Positions 47,662 to 58,650 of a DNA stretch of 64,000 bases are shown here, in pieces; position 1 is the first letter of the stretch, and each line of letters starts with the position of its first letter. Source of the stretch: Lates calcarifer (Eukaryota; Chordata; Actinopteri; Centropomidae). The translations under genes were made by a program, and so were the position numbers. The stretch lies in assembly GCF_001640805.2 (NCBI RefSeq), contig NC_066843.1, positions 5,113,850-5,177,849 of the forward strand, in the 5' to 3' direction. The notes beneath the pieces were generated by a model, which was given only the letters and a program-made list of their open reading frames with translations, had not been told where the DNA came from and searched no databases.

Positions 47662-49729
47662 ATTCAGGTCTTTAAATCAGGCCTTTAATGCACAACACCT
47701 GCTCTATTTTTGCCTGTTATAAACATACAGGCGGCCACAGACAGAAATAGAAGTAATTTCCTCTGAAAATTACCAAAAGAGTTTAACATAATGAACGTGA
47801 CTGGTGTTGCAACCTCAAAGAGGTCCTCATTGAATCTGTAATGAGCTTTACTCAGTCCCAGTGGAAATGAATGTGCACCAGTGTGTACATGTGTGTTTCA
47901 GTCACAGAAAAAAGAAAGATGAACCCTATCTTAACCAAAGTGCAGAGGTCTGTGTGTCACCTATCAGCATCTATCTAGTGACCAGTATTCACTACAACTT
48001 ATGTAGCCTGAAGAGAAACAGCAGTCATTTAACAGAGTTAATCAACACTGCTGTTCAGAGGAACCTCTAAATTATGCATAATTTGTGAATCATCTGTTCA
48101 TTACTAATGTATAGAGTGTGAATCACTCCAATAAACACATCAACACCTGAGGCAGAGGGAGATAAACAATGAAATATTGCTGCATAATGAGGTTCGTCTG
48201 TTTTCAGCAGAAAACAAAGAAGCGTAATGTGCCATTCCAGTTTTTCTTTAAATAATGAGCAAAACAAATGTGACATTAAGCTGAAGTAATTTCTTGTTTG
48301 CATTTGAAAACAGTTATTACCTTAATTTGTGTCATTTTAGTGGTCTGACTTGTTCCTACACCTGCCTCTGCAGCTTCACTGATTCCCCGCTGCACAGACA
48401 GAATTGTGATACAAAGTGTTGTTTCTCTTGTTGCCCTTCACATTGGGATGGGAACAGAAACGCCTTCTCGATTCTACTACTGAACAACAGATGATAACAA
48501 GTCTGAAATGTGTCATTTAGCTCCAAAATGTTCAGCCACTACAGATGTATCTTTGTCAAAACAATTGTAAATCTGCTGGAGATTGACTCATTACAACAAG
48601 CGGCCAATCTTCACTGAAAAACAGCTCAAAACAAATGTTGATTACTTCTCTGTGCCCCTGTGTTTCTCCAGGGAAAGAGTGGTGACAGAGTCGGCTTCTT
48701 CCCCGCCAACTTTGTGCAGAGGGTGCGGCCAGGAGAGAGAGTGTGGCGGGTCGTCCAGGGCGTTTCCGGCAACAGAGAGAGAGGACACATGGCCGTCAGG
48801 GAATCCCAGGTACAGGAATATTACCATGCTGTTTTGTGACATATTCAGATCTTTTTTTTTTAAAACTCTGTGTTCTCTTCTGTTTTTTTTTCTTTTCCAT
48901 AAATGCTTCTAAACCTTAAAGGACTATACTGAACCATTACACAGTATGTGATCATTGGATTCTATTTGTGGTACCCACTTTATCCTGTGTGGTCGCAGGG
49001 GGCTGGAGCCTATTCCAGCACACACTGGGTGAGAGGCAGGATAGATCCTGGACAGGTCGCATACAGGGTGTGATCAAAGGATTACCAACACAATCATCTC
49101 TGTTTCATCTCATATCACTTTATACCAATTTTCAATCAGCAATTTATGTCCCCTGGCAACCAAAAATTGATCCGATTATGCTCTAAAATCCCTCTAAGTC
49201 AGTTAAAATGAGGGGTTGTTATGTTTAAATCTCATAGTATAGTGTTTCTAAATTCAAGATTTTGTATTATCATTTATGTTTCAATAATTCAAGTCATTTT
49301 TATGTTCAAAATTCATTAATTAATGCTGATAAATTAACTGTTTTGTTTTTGAAAAATTAGAAGTGCAAGTGCCACTAACTGCCAGCATGTTGATTCATTC
49401 TGTTGGCAACATTCATTCACATGCACATTTAAGAGAAAGATTTAGTGCGCTTAGTCACTGAATTTTCTGCCAGATTTGATATGCGTGTTGGCAATTCCCT
49501 CAATACATGCTTATGTTCTTGAAAATCTATTAATGTATCACACTTTTTAAATTTAGAAATCGCTTTTTCAGCAGGTGAAACTGTTGTTATGCTCCAGTAA
49601 AAAAAGACTGATTCTGTCTCCTTCCCTCAGATCTGTGTGGGGAAGCGAGAAGACGGCGAGCTGTACCTGAAGCTGAGCAGTGGGAAGAAGAGAGGGCTGG
49701 TCCCAGCTGACTCCATAGAGGAGATCTGA
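27381..49729 (+). CDS. stac2: stac2, SH3 and cysteine-rich domain protein 2 (complete)
   Basis: Cytosolic adaptor of the STAC family, which binds the II-III loop of L-type calcium channels and reduces their calcium-dependent inactivation; STAC2 is mainly neuronal (family knowledge). Exons: 27381-27467, 36127-36475, 37805-37899, 40786-40870, 43175-43290, 44175-44244, 44465-44553, 44668-44756, 47449-47500, 48672-48809, 49631-49729; 1269 nt, 422 residues (human STAC2 is about 411). Order: short N-terminus; [20 protein letters not shown] motif; Pro/Ser-rich linker; C1 zinc domain at about 124-174 (H..C..C..C..C..H..C..C spacing intact); [11 protein letters not shown] and [16 protein letters not shown] motifs; acidic linker; SH3-1 at about 309-365 ([20 protein letters not shown]); a second SH3-like domain ending [21 protein letters not shown]1 and STAC3 are alternatives; the [15 protein letters not shown] block and linkage to fbxl20 favour STAC2. 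Teleosts may have two copies; which one this is cannot be told here. Confidence 0.93.
30374..30860. repeat. Dispersed percomorph repeat (GCTAACATGC / CAATCCATCCAATAG type)
   Basis: Includes GACTAAGAGT, AGCAGCTCTGTGAG, repeated GCTAACATG blocks, CACTAAACAAAAAGTG, TTCATGACAATCCATCCAAT and ATATTTCAGTCCAGGCCAAA in the order I know from a very abundant spiny-rayed-fish interspersed repeat. It has no coding potential. Its class is unclear to me. Confidence 0.7.
32303..32545. repeat. Possible miniature element fragment
   Basis: Begins GTAAAGGATAACTCTGGTAT, the kind of end seen on TTAA-type miniature elements in this window (TTAA-AGG...), but I could not locate a matching right end. Called on the left end only. 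Confidence 0.3.
34094..34127. repeat. (CA)n microsatellite
   Basis: About 17 CA units in stac2 intron 1. Confidence 0.95.
34234..34616. mobile_element. TTAA-flanked MITE, family B, copy 1 (right end eroded)
   Basis: Left TTAA at 34234-34237 followed by AGATGCTATATGTATC and TTTTTGCTATCGCTACATTG. The right part (GGCTATGTAGCGACAGCAAA) is its inverted counterpart, but about 15 terminal bases are missing before TTAA 34613-34616. The body aligns by eye over its whole length with the copy at 39401 (TCATATTGGACTGAGGGCAG in both apart from one base). In stac2 intron 1. Confidence 0.7.
36127..36475 (+). CDS. stac2: stac2 exon 2 (basic motif, Pro/Ser linker, C1 start)
   Basis: 349 nt, residues 30-145. 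[26 protein letters not shown] is the STAC signature; then a Pro/Ser-rich segment with [13 protein letters not shown]; then [17 protein letters not shown], the first half of the C1 domain. Acceptor GTGTAG|CTC, donor G|GTAAGG. Confidence 0.95.
37805..37899 (+). CDS. stac2: stac2 exon 3 (second half of C1 domain)
   Basis: Residues 146-177; [20 protein letters not shown] then [12 protein letters not shown], supplying the remaining zinc ligands. Acceptor CTGCAG, donor AAG|GTGCGA. Confidence 0.95.
38176..38521. mobile_element. TTAA-type MITE, family A, copy 2
   Basis: About 338 bp (38180-38517). Left end GTAA-AGGATTGGTCCAACAT; right end ACTAATCCT-TTAA. Shares GGTTAGCTTAGCTTAGC and GGGGTTATGTGCTGGACTGT with family A. 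The left target site is degenerate (GTAA), suggesting age. In stac2 intron 3. Confidence 0.65.
39401..39808. mobile_element. TTAA-flanked MITE, family B, copy 2 (complete)
   Basis: 400-bp element (39405-39804) between TTAA 39401-39404 and 39805-39808. Left end AGGTGCTGTACATTTGTTTT, right end (reversed) GGTGCTATAAGCAAGTTTTT; both continue into GCTACATAGCCAAC(A/G)TTAGC, giving inverted repeats of about 45-50 bp. No coding capacity; probably mobilised by a piggyBac-type transposase elsewhere (inference). In stac2 intron 3. Confidence 0.75.
40786..40870 (+). CDS. stac2: stac2 exon 4
   Basis: Residues 178-205; [20 protein letters not shown] then VKEVQPSQ, matching human STAC2 (FRRNFSSPLLVHE). Acceptor CATTAG, donor AAG|GTGAGA. 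Confidence 0.92.
43050..43071. repeat. (TG)n microsatellite cluster in stac2 intron 4
   Basis: Pure TG run about 100 bp upstream of exon 5; shorter TG runs follow at 43126-43138 and 43155-43167, just before the acceptor. Confidence 0.85.
43175..43290 (+). CDS. stac2: stac2 exon 5 (VDPVY motif)
   Basis: Residues 206-244; [20 protein letters not shown] and [16 protein letters not shown], diagnostic for STAC2. Acceptor TTTCAG, donor CTG|GTATGA. A run of G follows the donor at 43311-43331. Confidence 0.95.
44175..44244 (+). CDS. stac2: stac2 exon 6 (acidic linker)
   Basis: 70 nt, residues 245-267; [20 protein letters not shown] then ETG. The acceptor is GATAAG after a T tract, less common than CAG; the donor GGG|GTAAAA is moderate. 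Poorly conserved in sequence, but an exon with length 3n+1 is needed to connect the phases of exons 5 and 7, and this segment is open and acidic like the human linker. Confidence 0.7.
44465..44553 (+). CDS. stac2: stac2 exon 7 (acidic linker)
   Basis: Residues 268-297; [20 protein letters not shown] then [10 protein letters not shown]. Acceptor CCCCAG, donor AAG|GTACCA. With exon 6 it forms a 159-nt pair that could be skipped in frame. Confidence 0.85.
44668..44756 (+). CDS. stac2: stac2 exon 8 (start of SH3-1)
   Basis: Residues 298-326; [20 protein letters not shown] then [14 protein letters not shown] is the SH3 motif. Donor CTACA|GTGAGT. Confidence 0.96.
47449..47500 (+). CDS. stac2: stac2 exon 9 (SH3-1, Trp pair)
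   Basis: 52 nt; [18 protein letters not shown] with the first His codon split across the junction (human has Gln). The Trp pair forms the SH3 ligand groove. Acceptor CTTTAG after a long pyrimidine tract. Confidence 0.95.
47607..47659. repeat. (TG)n microsatellite, about 53 bp
   Basis: Uninterrupted TG run in stac2 intron 9, about 110 bp after the exon 9 donor. Confidence 0.97.
48672..48809 (+). CDS. stac2: stac2 exon 10 (end of SH3-1, start of SH3-2)
   Basis: 138 nt, phase 0; [20 protein letters not shown] closes SH3-1, then [20 protein letters not shown] begins the second domain. Acceptor CTCCAG, donor CAG|GTACAG. Confidence 0.96.
48970..49070. repeat. Dispersed repeat fragment in stac2 intron 10
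   Basis: Reads CCACTTTATCCTGTGTGGTC then GGGGGCTGGAGCCTATTCCA and GGCAGGATAGATCCTGGACA, the well-known teleost repeat with CTTTATCC..GGTCGC..GGGGCTGGAGCC. Short degraded copy. Confidence 0.65.
49631..49729 (+). CDS. stac2: stac2 exon 11 (C-terminus)
   Basis: 32 residues and stop [23 protein letters not shown] then [12 protein letters not shown], matching the STAC C-terminus ([17 protein letters not shown] in human). Acceptor CCTCAG. Confidence 0.97.
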   Translation: MCVGKREDGELYLKLSSGKKRGLVPADSIEEI

Positions 49730-50025
49730 GCCTCTGCGTGTACGCATCCCCGTCTTTCCACTCCTACTTTCCCCCAGGGACGCACACCCATCTTCAAAAC
49801 TACTGCCACCACTCCTCTCCCCCTCTCACTCCCCCACCTCACCTCACCTCGGCAAAACGTCAGCCGCAGCCTCTCCAGCGAGTCCTGACTGACTTAAAGC
49901 GAACGCAGATACAACTGGACAGAAAACACACACTTCTGCAAAGATCTGGAACCATTACCCCACCCCAACCCCCAACCCCCAGTGAACACATGGTTTCCAG
50001 TTGAATTGGCTTGCTGTTAGTCCTT

Positions 50026-50031
50026 AATAAA
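50026..50031 (+). terminator. Poly(A) signal AATAAA (proximal, stac2)
   Basis: Canonical hexamer about 300 nt after the stop codon, followed by GTGTACAGTTATG. Confidence 0.5.
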
Positions 50032-51612
50032 GTGTACAGTTATGCAGTAGTCCTGCTCTTAGAAAGGGGCTGTGTCTCAGCAGTTTCACAGTAGGTTTAT
50101 CTTTTCAAATACAAAAGTTGATGTTTAGTTAGACAAAGGGCGCACAAGTGAAAAATGCTTTGAATATATTTGCCAAATGCTAGTTCAGATTTTGTTTTTC
50201 CTTATCAAAAAGACGTCTACCAACGTGGGAGGAGGCTGTGTCTTGTCATGGGAACATGATGCTTCTGTCAGTGTCCTTTTCTTGTTTCTACCCACTCCGT
50301 ATGTCTCATCCCTATCTGCTCATGTCAGGATCTCTGGCCCGGGGACTGATACCAGCTTCATGCAAACTGGTACACAACAGGAGGCACTCGCCAAGGACAA
50401 GTGCTGCCAGCCAGAGGAAGCTCCTGCCATTCAGACAGACAGGAGAATCAGATGAAAGGAGTACACACAATCCAACAAATCCTCAGCAGTGTCGGGCTGA
50501 GTTAGAACTGCACTTGCCAACTCAAGGGTGCCGAAATGAGGAGATTTTCAAAGGAAAATTGGAGGCTGTGAGGATTTCTTCACAAGAAACTCAAAAAACT
50601 TTTTACCCTGACTTTTTCAGTATAAAATTACAATGAAAATATAGTACAAAAACTGTATCAGCACCTTTTAATGTCTGGTAGGAAAACATAAATCTACAGA
50701 AAGATCAACTCGACACATTTTGAAAAACAAATTTTCCCTTTTCAACTCTCAGAGAGACAGGAACTGAAACTTCCAGGAATTTCTCAACAATGTATCTTTC
50801 CTTTTCTTTTTTGGCTAATAACACGACCATGGAGAAATAAACTCTGGTGCAACATATTGTGGATAATTCAGAAACAGCAGTGATTGTCTAAGGTTTACAT
50901 TTTGTTGTCTTAATGTTTTGATGCAGGAGAAATCAAAAGGAGGAGCCTCTCTAGGAAAAGGGAGTGTGTTCCTCTCTTGTTTGTCTGGCGGTTGTGAGCA
51001 CTGAGCAAGAAAAAAAATTGCCAACATCTTCCAAGTGTAGCAGTTACAAGTGGCAGGAGCCATTCTCCTATGTTCACATGAAGCGAGAGCTCAGCCAGCT
51101 TAAAAGGGTCGGTTTCTGCAGAGAGCCCGCTGAAGAGCCACAGTGGGTGTTGCAAGCATTGCACAGCATTTTAACGTGTTCACTAGAGCTGGAACAGCAG
51201 GAGATAAACTGAGGCCAGTCTGCCAGAAAAACAACAACACGACGGGGATCTTTCTGGCCATGACAAGGAGTCTAAGTTTTGCTGACAGCTCGGAGGAGGA
51301 CACGGGGAAAACAGAGGGAGGAGGAGGTGCAGTGAGAGGAGAGAGAGGAATGACATGAGTGTTGAACCATTATGAGTCAGTGTGTGTGCAGTGCAGGTAC
51401 TGTTGTACCCATGGGTGCACGAGTCATCACTGATCAAATGTCAGCCTGTCACCTCCATCTCACACTCCACGTTTTGGCCTCTCTTGTCTTCTTGTTATTG
51501 ATGTGACTGGTCACTTTTGACTGAACATGAAGGCGTTTTTTTTTCTTGTATGTAGGTAGGTGCACTTTTGATGGCTTACACTTCTACTGATTCATAAATT
51601 CATGACTTATTT

Positions 51613-51618
51613 AATAAA
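51613..51618 (+). terminator. Poly(A) signal AATAAA (distal, stac2)
   Basis: Canonical hexamer followed by GTTGATGCC and a run of seven T, a good downstream element. Confidence 0.45.
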
Positions 51619-54600
51619 GTTGATGCCTTTTTTTGAAAGAACATGTTTTTCCTGAGCAGATGCACACACTCTCTGCTTGTGGAGGATCATAAACATTAGG
51701 AAAATGTAGAATCGAAGCAGAGACTGTAACAGTAGAATGATTGCACTGCAAACGATGAAATAATTTGACTCATCTGTCTTCTTTCCAAGCACAGAGATCT
51801 AACATGATCGTTCTTTAGTCTACATTTCAATATATGTGAAACCCTTTAGAGACTATGACAAATAAGCTTCTCTTCTTGTAATAAGGACAATAGCACTTTG
51901 TTTTGTGTCATCTGAATAAGTTGTCCTTTTTGTTGAGGTATCTCCTTCATAGTGATCGCTGTCATATTCAGCAGTGCTTTACCTGCAGCTTAACTTCACC
52001 ATGGAGCTCTCTAGTTGAAGGCTGATGGTTTGTCAGATGTTTCTAAGGTGGAAAAGACTAAGCATTTACACAGCAGCACAAACATCTTGGAGAAAAATGG
52101 TGTCAGAGCAAAACTGGATTTATGATTTTACCCATGTAAACACTTTGTTATCTTGCATTGCGCCTAGTTTTATGTAACATCACATGTTCACACCTTTGAG
52201 ATTTCAAAATGTAAAGTATGTGTTTGGATGTGTCCTGAGTCTGGAGTCATTGGTTGGCCACATACCTCAATAAAAGATCTTTACAAAACACTAACTGCCC
52301 TTTTTATGTATGCAGTCTGTCACATGATATGCACACTGGCACAGCCGAGATACTCCTGCATGTGTGTTTTTTTTGCATCTGTAATCATTCACAGCCTCTT
52401 TACCCCAAAGATAGCAGGGGGCCTTTGAATAAGACCACTTTAATGGCAAGTTTCAGTGGCGTCCATGCATAATGCACCAGTCTCCATCCACAAACATACA
52501 CTGCTGTGCACAGCCGAATACCAAAATGATGCTCTTAACAGCCACAATATAAATAGCACGCAATGACACTGCTAGAGGGAGAGCAATTCAGGCCTTTTTA
52601 TTTAATGACACACAGCTACATACACCAGAGAAAAAATATTGACAATTCTAGTAAACAACCAACAGTCAAGGAAACCAACACTGATTGGTCTCACTGATTT
52701 GGTTTTTATACCAAGAATGAAAATTTAGTCCTTAATCATTAACTCACTGGATGAAATTTGTAAGCACAGAATGTTAGCTTAAAGCAGTCGATAGCTGAAC
52801 AGCTGAGCACTTCTATCAGTTGTATCTGTGTGTGTTTGTGTTCAGCTCAGTCACCAGAGACTCCATTTCTTTCCATTATGTCAGTCTAGTCTCTCTCCTT
52901 GTTTCTCTCGTGTCTTTGCATTTATAAGGTGGATTCACAAAGCATTAATTTTCCACTCAAGGTGAAACATTTTTTAACAAACACAGACGCATCTTCATCC
53001 ATCCGCACCACCCTGTCATTCCATTAACTTTACATGTAATCGTACCATGTCTAGAATTCACCTCATATTCTGTCTGAACACACAGTAACACTTGTTACCA
53101 ACTAATACCAACATTTTACAGATAGTTGCTAATTGCCTGCATCACTGTCTCCTCTGAATCCTTTTATATAAAAGATTTAGTGGTACTCTGACCAGGTTTG
53201 CATTATAAGTTGGAGCAGACCACTGTTTCACATCATCTTAACCTCTGCTTTACAGAGTGAACACATTGTTTTGATGCCATTTACAGCAGTAATGCTTTGG
53301 ATGCAATTAGAAACTCCTCTTAAAAACTGCTTGTAGACTCTGAACAATCATATACAGCCTCAGAAAACTTGGATCATGCTGCTGGCAGATGTTGAATTCA
53401 GTGATTGTTATTTTGGCCTTTTTTATGGCGTTCTGAAGAACCAGTTCACATTCTGTCATGGAGCTGCACTTGCTAACTGCTAGTGTTTACATTGGATAAA
53501 CAACTGCAACATATTTATTTTTGGCTGCACGTTTTACTTTTAAGGTCATGTCTACTGGTGCGCATGTTTGATTTTTGGGTGTAAATCTGACACCAGTTAA
53601 CTAAAACAATAGCTGGTGTCTTGACAGAAGGGATCTTCGGTTGGTTGATGAAGTGGGCTGAGCTTCACCACCAACAGCGGCTGCTACATACCTCTATTAA
53701 CACTTGACAGTGCTGCCCCATCTGCTGTGACTCAGAGCACGGCGAGTCCTTTCAAGCTGATGAAACTTTGCCAGTGTGGGAGAGCGTTGTTGAACAGCCC
53801 CATCTTTCTCTTCATCCTCTAATCTTCTCATTTCATTTTTCTGGCTCAATCTTCCTCTCTCCTCCTGCCTCCTTCCTTACTGTCACTTTACAGACATTGA
53901 CGCAGACCCAGTCACCCTCTCCCCTGTCTTTCACTGTCTCTCTTAATCTTCTGGCTCAGTCTCTCTTTCTGTCCCTCTCTCCCTATCAGTTCCTGACACT
54001 GACTTCATGCTGATGTCTCTCTTTCTTGCATCAGTCTGTCTCTGAGTTGCGCTAGCAAGAAGCAAATAAGGCAATGACTGTCTATTTCCTTTCCTCTTTC
54101 CTCCAGCTCCTGTTTTGACATTACTTATAATTAGAGTTATTGTAAGGAGCCTCTATCTGCACTCACCTCTCCTGATTGGATTAAGGAGAAAAATCTGAGG
54201 AGGTGGAGAAGCTGCTGAAAGTGAAATTGCCTATTAATAATGCTTCATTTCTGCTGGCTGCTCTGGCTAAGCTTGGCCATAACATTGACTTTCTAAGGTA
54301 GTAAAGCAACAGAGGGAGGGCAATTAAGGCCTGGTGTGGTTACGTGGTTATTTCCGAAATCTAGCCCAGTGTCATATCTGGCTGACCCTGCACACACCCT
54401 GCAGGGGTGTGCTTGTGCTCCTGTATAATAAATGTCCACTATCATTATTCAGAACATCCCCAGCTGTTATTATCACGTCTCGTGACCTTTCGAGGTTCCC
54501 CCCCAAGCAAGTGTCAGGACTAACAGCCTCTGCGCCTTCTGCCCCTGTTCAGGTGAACAAAGCGCTGTAACATCAATAGAGACCGACAGGAAGGAAGGAA

Positions 54601-57600
54601 GGAAAGAGAGATAGATAGAGAAAGAGGGAGAATCAGCTGCTGAACAGAACATCGCGTCCCTCGTCTTTTATTTCTCATCCATGTGGTTCTTTCTCGCTAA
54701 CATCAAACTGTTTGCGGTTGCATTTTGCAGTAGGTTCCAGTCAGCGAGGTTTGGGTGTGGACCAAGCAAAAACAAACTAAATCTAGTTTTCCTTGACAGC
54801 TGTGAGCAAGTAGCTCAATGTCTCCATGCCATGAATGGCTTGGAATCAAGTTTTCTCACACACTTGTTTCATTTGGGTCCAGGCAGGGCAGGACTATGGC
54901 ACTGACCCTGACTCACTCAGCCAAGCCAAACTTTGCTCAGTCGAACATCCACAGTAGCTGAATTTTTCTGGCTGAGCTTCTGAACTGGAAATGGATGGAC
55001 TGTGACTCACTGGTCACGGAATGCCTGGTTATCATCAAAATACATGCCAAAACGCTTACTATAAGCAGCAACAGTGCAAACAAAGGATTAAATCCTCTTG
55101 GTATATAGAGTCTAGATTTCCAGTACTGTGGAAAAATAATACTGCTTGGCATTCTTAGTTGGAAATTACTGGTGAAATGCTCTTTTCAGTAATCATAATA
55201 ACTCCCACTTGTTGTTATAATGTTCCAGAATCAACAAATTTGATATTTTTCCTTATTTTCTTATTTTAGAGCATCAACACTTTGTGATCCACGACAAATG
55301 ACTATTCATGGGAGAAAAAGATTTGTCTTGCATGATTTGTTTCTTTTAACTCAAATAACGTGACAGTTGGTGTCTGATACATTTTGATACCCAAACCTAA
55401 TCCCTCATCTACAAAAATAGCAGATATGTAAACCACAAAAAAACAAATCACAAATTTTCTCTTAAATACTGAGAAAAACATGTTTCATTCAACCATTCTT
55501 AGCCCACACCCTCGATACATACCCACTGAAATGCACACACACACAAAGGCTGTTCCCTCCTTACTGTTTCTTATTATAAATATGCAATTTTCACACTTTC
55601 TGTTTCTAGAGGGAGGAAGCGGGCGATTATCGAAGCAAAGCAAATAACTACAAAAGCAGCTGTCAGGGGAATCCAATTGCAAAAATAGAGCTGATTAAAT
55701 GAATAGTTGTTCCAAGAATAGCAAGTAATCACAGGTTGGTAAAACACACACACACACACTCGCACACACACATATACATACATGATTGAGGCTGGCAGAA
55801 GAATAAAGAATTATTTCTTCAGCTGCAAGTACAACATAACATTAGCCTTTCAACTTCACCCACACAGGAACAGATGCAGTGTGACAATCTGTCTTCTACA
55901 TCACAATACCACACACACAGAAATAAATATAATGTATGTGCAGACAGAGAGAAATAGAAACAAAAAGCAATTTATAATGCTGTCACATGTATGTTGTTTA
56001 CAGATAGCACAAGGGCGGGGCTGAGGTTATTATCTCATTCCTGTTTTTTCTTCCCCACTGTTCCAGTTCTGTCCCTGTATCCTTTCCATTTATTGCACAT
56101 AACAGAGGGGGAGAGCAAAAATGTCATTAAGGGGAGACAAATCACTGCACAGTCTTGTTTAATAAAACAAACCTCAGAGACACATATGACGACAGGCTCA
56201 AAGCTGAGGTGCATGCAGTCCAAAAAGAACAAATTTGGAAAAGAGACAAAATCCAGACCACCATAACCGAGACCACAGATCATCTTTTTTATCTCACTCA
56301 CCACTTCACGACAAAGCTTGTGGAAGACATGATACCTTTTTCTTTCCAGCTACGTGGGCGTGTAAATCAGGGATTAAGGAGTACTGTGTGACAAAGCGCC
56401 AGAGAGCCATCAGACAGATAAACTAAGTTTTGGGGGAGATTAGACCACTGGTCAACTTCGCTTTTAAGAGAGAAAGAAGAATAAACATCATCATTCATGT
56501 GTCCTGTAGATTGTTTTGCTCTGGTGCTCACTGTGCTTACAGTTGAGCATACATCATGTTGAGCAACTACTGGTAACTATCTCAAAATGAAAAAATGAGA
56601 TTTGATATTTAGCAGCTCTAAGGCTGGAGGATAAGACAATTTTCCAGGTCTGTTTTTTTTTTATTCTGCATAGACATTTCTGGCAGTGCAGTCTTGGATA
56701 TTTCATTATTTGTTTCCTTACTTCTGAGGAGCCTGCACTAAGCAAATAAGAAGATTTATAAAGCAATATGAGTGTGCAGTTCGGTTATGTAATTTTAAGT
56801 CGAGCAGTTTTGAATAAAATGCAAAAACGACAATATGACAATTACCAGCTGCTGGGGAAACTGGGAGACTGTACATGGACAAATAGTTATACACTACAGT
56901 CTATTGAAAAATGTACAAACATTGATTCATTTCTGATTTTAAAAAAAATTGCTACATCCATGTCATGCAATGTCATTCTTTCACATATGCATGTTCTCTT
57001 AATGAAATGCATACCTATGTTAGCATGTAGCACTAATTAACCATAATCTAACTGCATCGCATGTATGATTTTGGAGTCTTAATAATTCAACAGGTGAGTG
57101 AAGGACCACTCACTGGCTGTGATTGTTTCTGAGCTGTGAGAAAGTAAAACCTGCAGCTGGACAGACAGGACAGACAGACAGACCTACAGGTGGCCGGGGA
57201 GGTCAGTCAATCCATGACCAGACAGGAGTCAGAGGTTATTACTGATAAGATGATTGGAAGCGACTGACAGGCGAGGAGGGAGTCAGGCAGGGGGGCTGAT
57301 AGCTCCACCGTCTCCCTGTGGAAAATAATACCAGGAGACGTTGGTCTGACTGTGATTCAGCACTCAGTCAGTAATGATGACTGATGCTTCAAACAAGCTA
57401 CTGACTCATCAGTCTTCCTCAGAGCCACATGCCATTAGCGGGGCTCAGCTCGCCCGGTGTGCTCTGCCCCCTGATCAGCGCTGATTAGAGGTAGACTAAC
57501 ATGGACGCCTCACTCCTGTGAATCAATGATTGCCCTACATTTGTTTAACACATTCTCCCTCTAATTAAAGTCAACTGTGACCCTGCATCCACCCATGCAC

Positions 57601-58104
57601 ACACACACTCTTTCACACACACAGAGATACACACTGCATGATATGCCCTATTAATGAAACATGAGCTTCACCCGCCCCTTTCAGCCCTCTCTCATTTTCT
57701 CTCTACTCTCTCTCTCCAAGAGTTAAAGCCAGGGGCATAGCTAGTGGTGGAGCTGCTGCAGCACACACACTCAAACACACACACACACGAACTGTTATGG
57801 TCCACTAACTCACGTCATCCTTCTCTACACAGCTGACCTTTACTTTAGTCAACAGATAGATGAAATGAAACTGTGAGAGCCTGGTGAAGAAGCACCACTC
57901 GGTTTCTCAGAGCAGTCTAAAAAGTATTTTATTTCTTTGTTGCATGTATCCACACGTATCACTTACATTAAGTGCATTGTATTAACAATGCAAGCCTCTA
58001 TTTAGATAAAGCTACTGGGAACTGTCAATGACATTATATATCTTAATTAAATAATTAACATTAATTAGCTGGCCAACTGATCTCCCTATTTTCCATTTCA
58101 AGAA

Positions 58105-58275
58105 TTGTTTAAAGTTATTAGCCAACGTTAGCATTAACCAGCATTTATCTTCACTCTTTTACTCACTAGGAGCTGCCTCCTCCGGTGGGAGGCAATGACT
58201 TCTTCTCTTCTACTGGAGTTAGCATGCTAACCAGCTAGCTTCGAGATAGCGCTGCTCAGAGCTTTTGGCAAGCAA
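58105..58275. mobile_element. Family B MITE fragment, inverted orientation
   Basis: TAGCCAACGTTAGCATTAAC (about 58121) and GTTAGCATGCTAACCAGCTA (about 58218) are the reverse complement of segments of the family B copy at 39401. The segments between are shortened and the ends are lost, so this is a relic. Confidence 0.5.
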
Positions 58276-58402
58276 CTATCACCTCCACCTGCGTCCGAGA
58301 AGAAACCACGTCCGGCGACAGAGAAAACTTAAAGGTAGTCCCTTTTAAGGTAATGTTTCTTTGCTTTGTGATTGGAACAAGATGCCTTGAACTACAATAA
58401 CA

Positions 58403-58650
58403 TTAAATGAGTAGTTTAACACCACCAGAGTTTGAAATCACCCTCTTGTCTGTACGATAAACAAGCTAGCAGCTTGTTAGCTTAGTGTAGCATAAATACT
58501 GGACAATGGGGGCAAAAGCCTGGTTGTGTCCAAAGGTAGCCAAACTGGGCTAGCTGTTTCCAGTCTTTGTGCCAAACTAAGCTAACCTTTCATTAGCCTC
58601 ATATTTAGCATACCAACATGAGAGTGGTATCCATCTCCTGATTTAACTCT
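58403..58650. mobile_element. Family A MITE relic arranged as a foldback
   Basis: A forward half (TTAA 58403, GAGTAGTTTAACA, TTAGCTTAGTGTAGCATAAA) is followed directly by an inverted half (CAGTCTTTGTGCCAAACTAA then GAGAGTGGTATCCATCTCCT). The reverse complement of the second half aligns with the first half and with the left part of the copy at 19305, so the two halves can pair. Confidence 0.55.

Larger units (their letters stand above)
49730..51640 (+). other. stac2: stac2 3' UTR (end inferred)
   Basis: Non-coding sequence after the stop. AATAAA occurs at 50026-50031, giving a 3' UTR of about 320 nt, and at 51613-51618 followed by a T-rich stretch, giving about 1.9 kb. Sequence beyond the first signal could be alternative 3' UTR or spacer. 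Confidence 0.5.
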
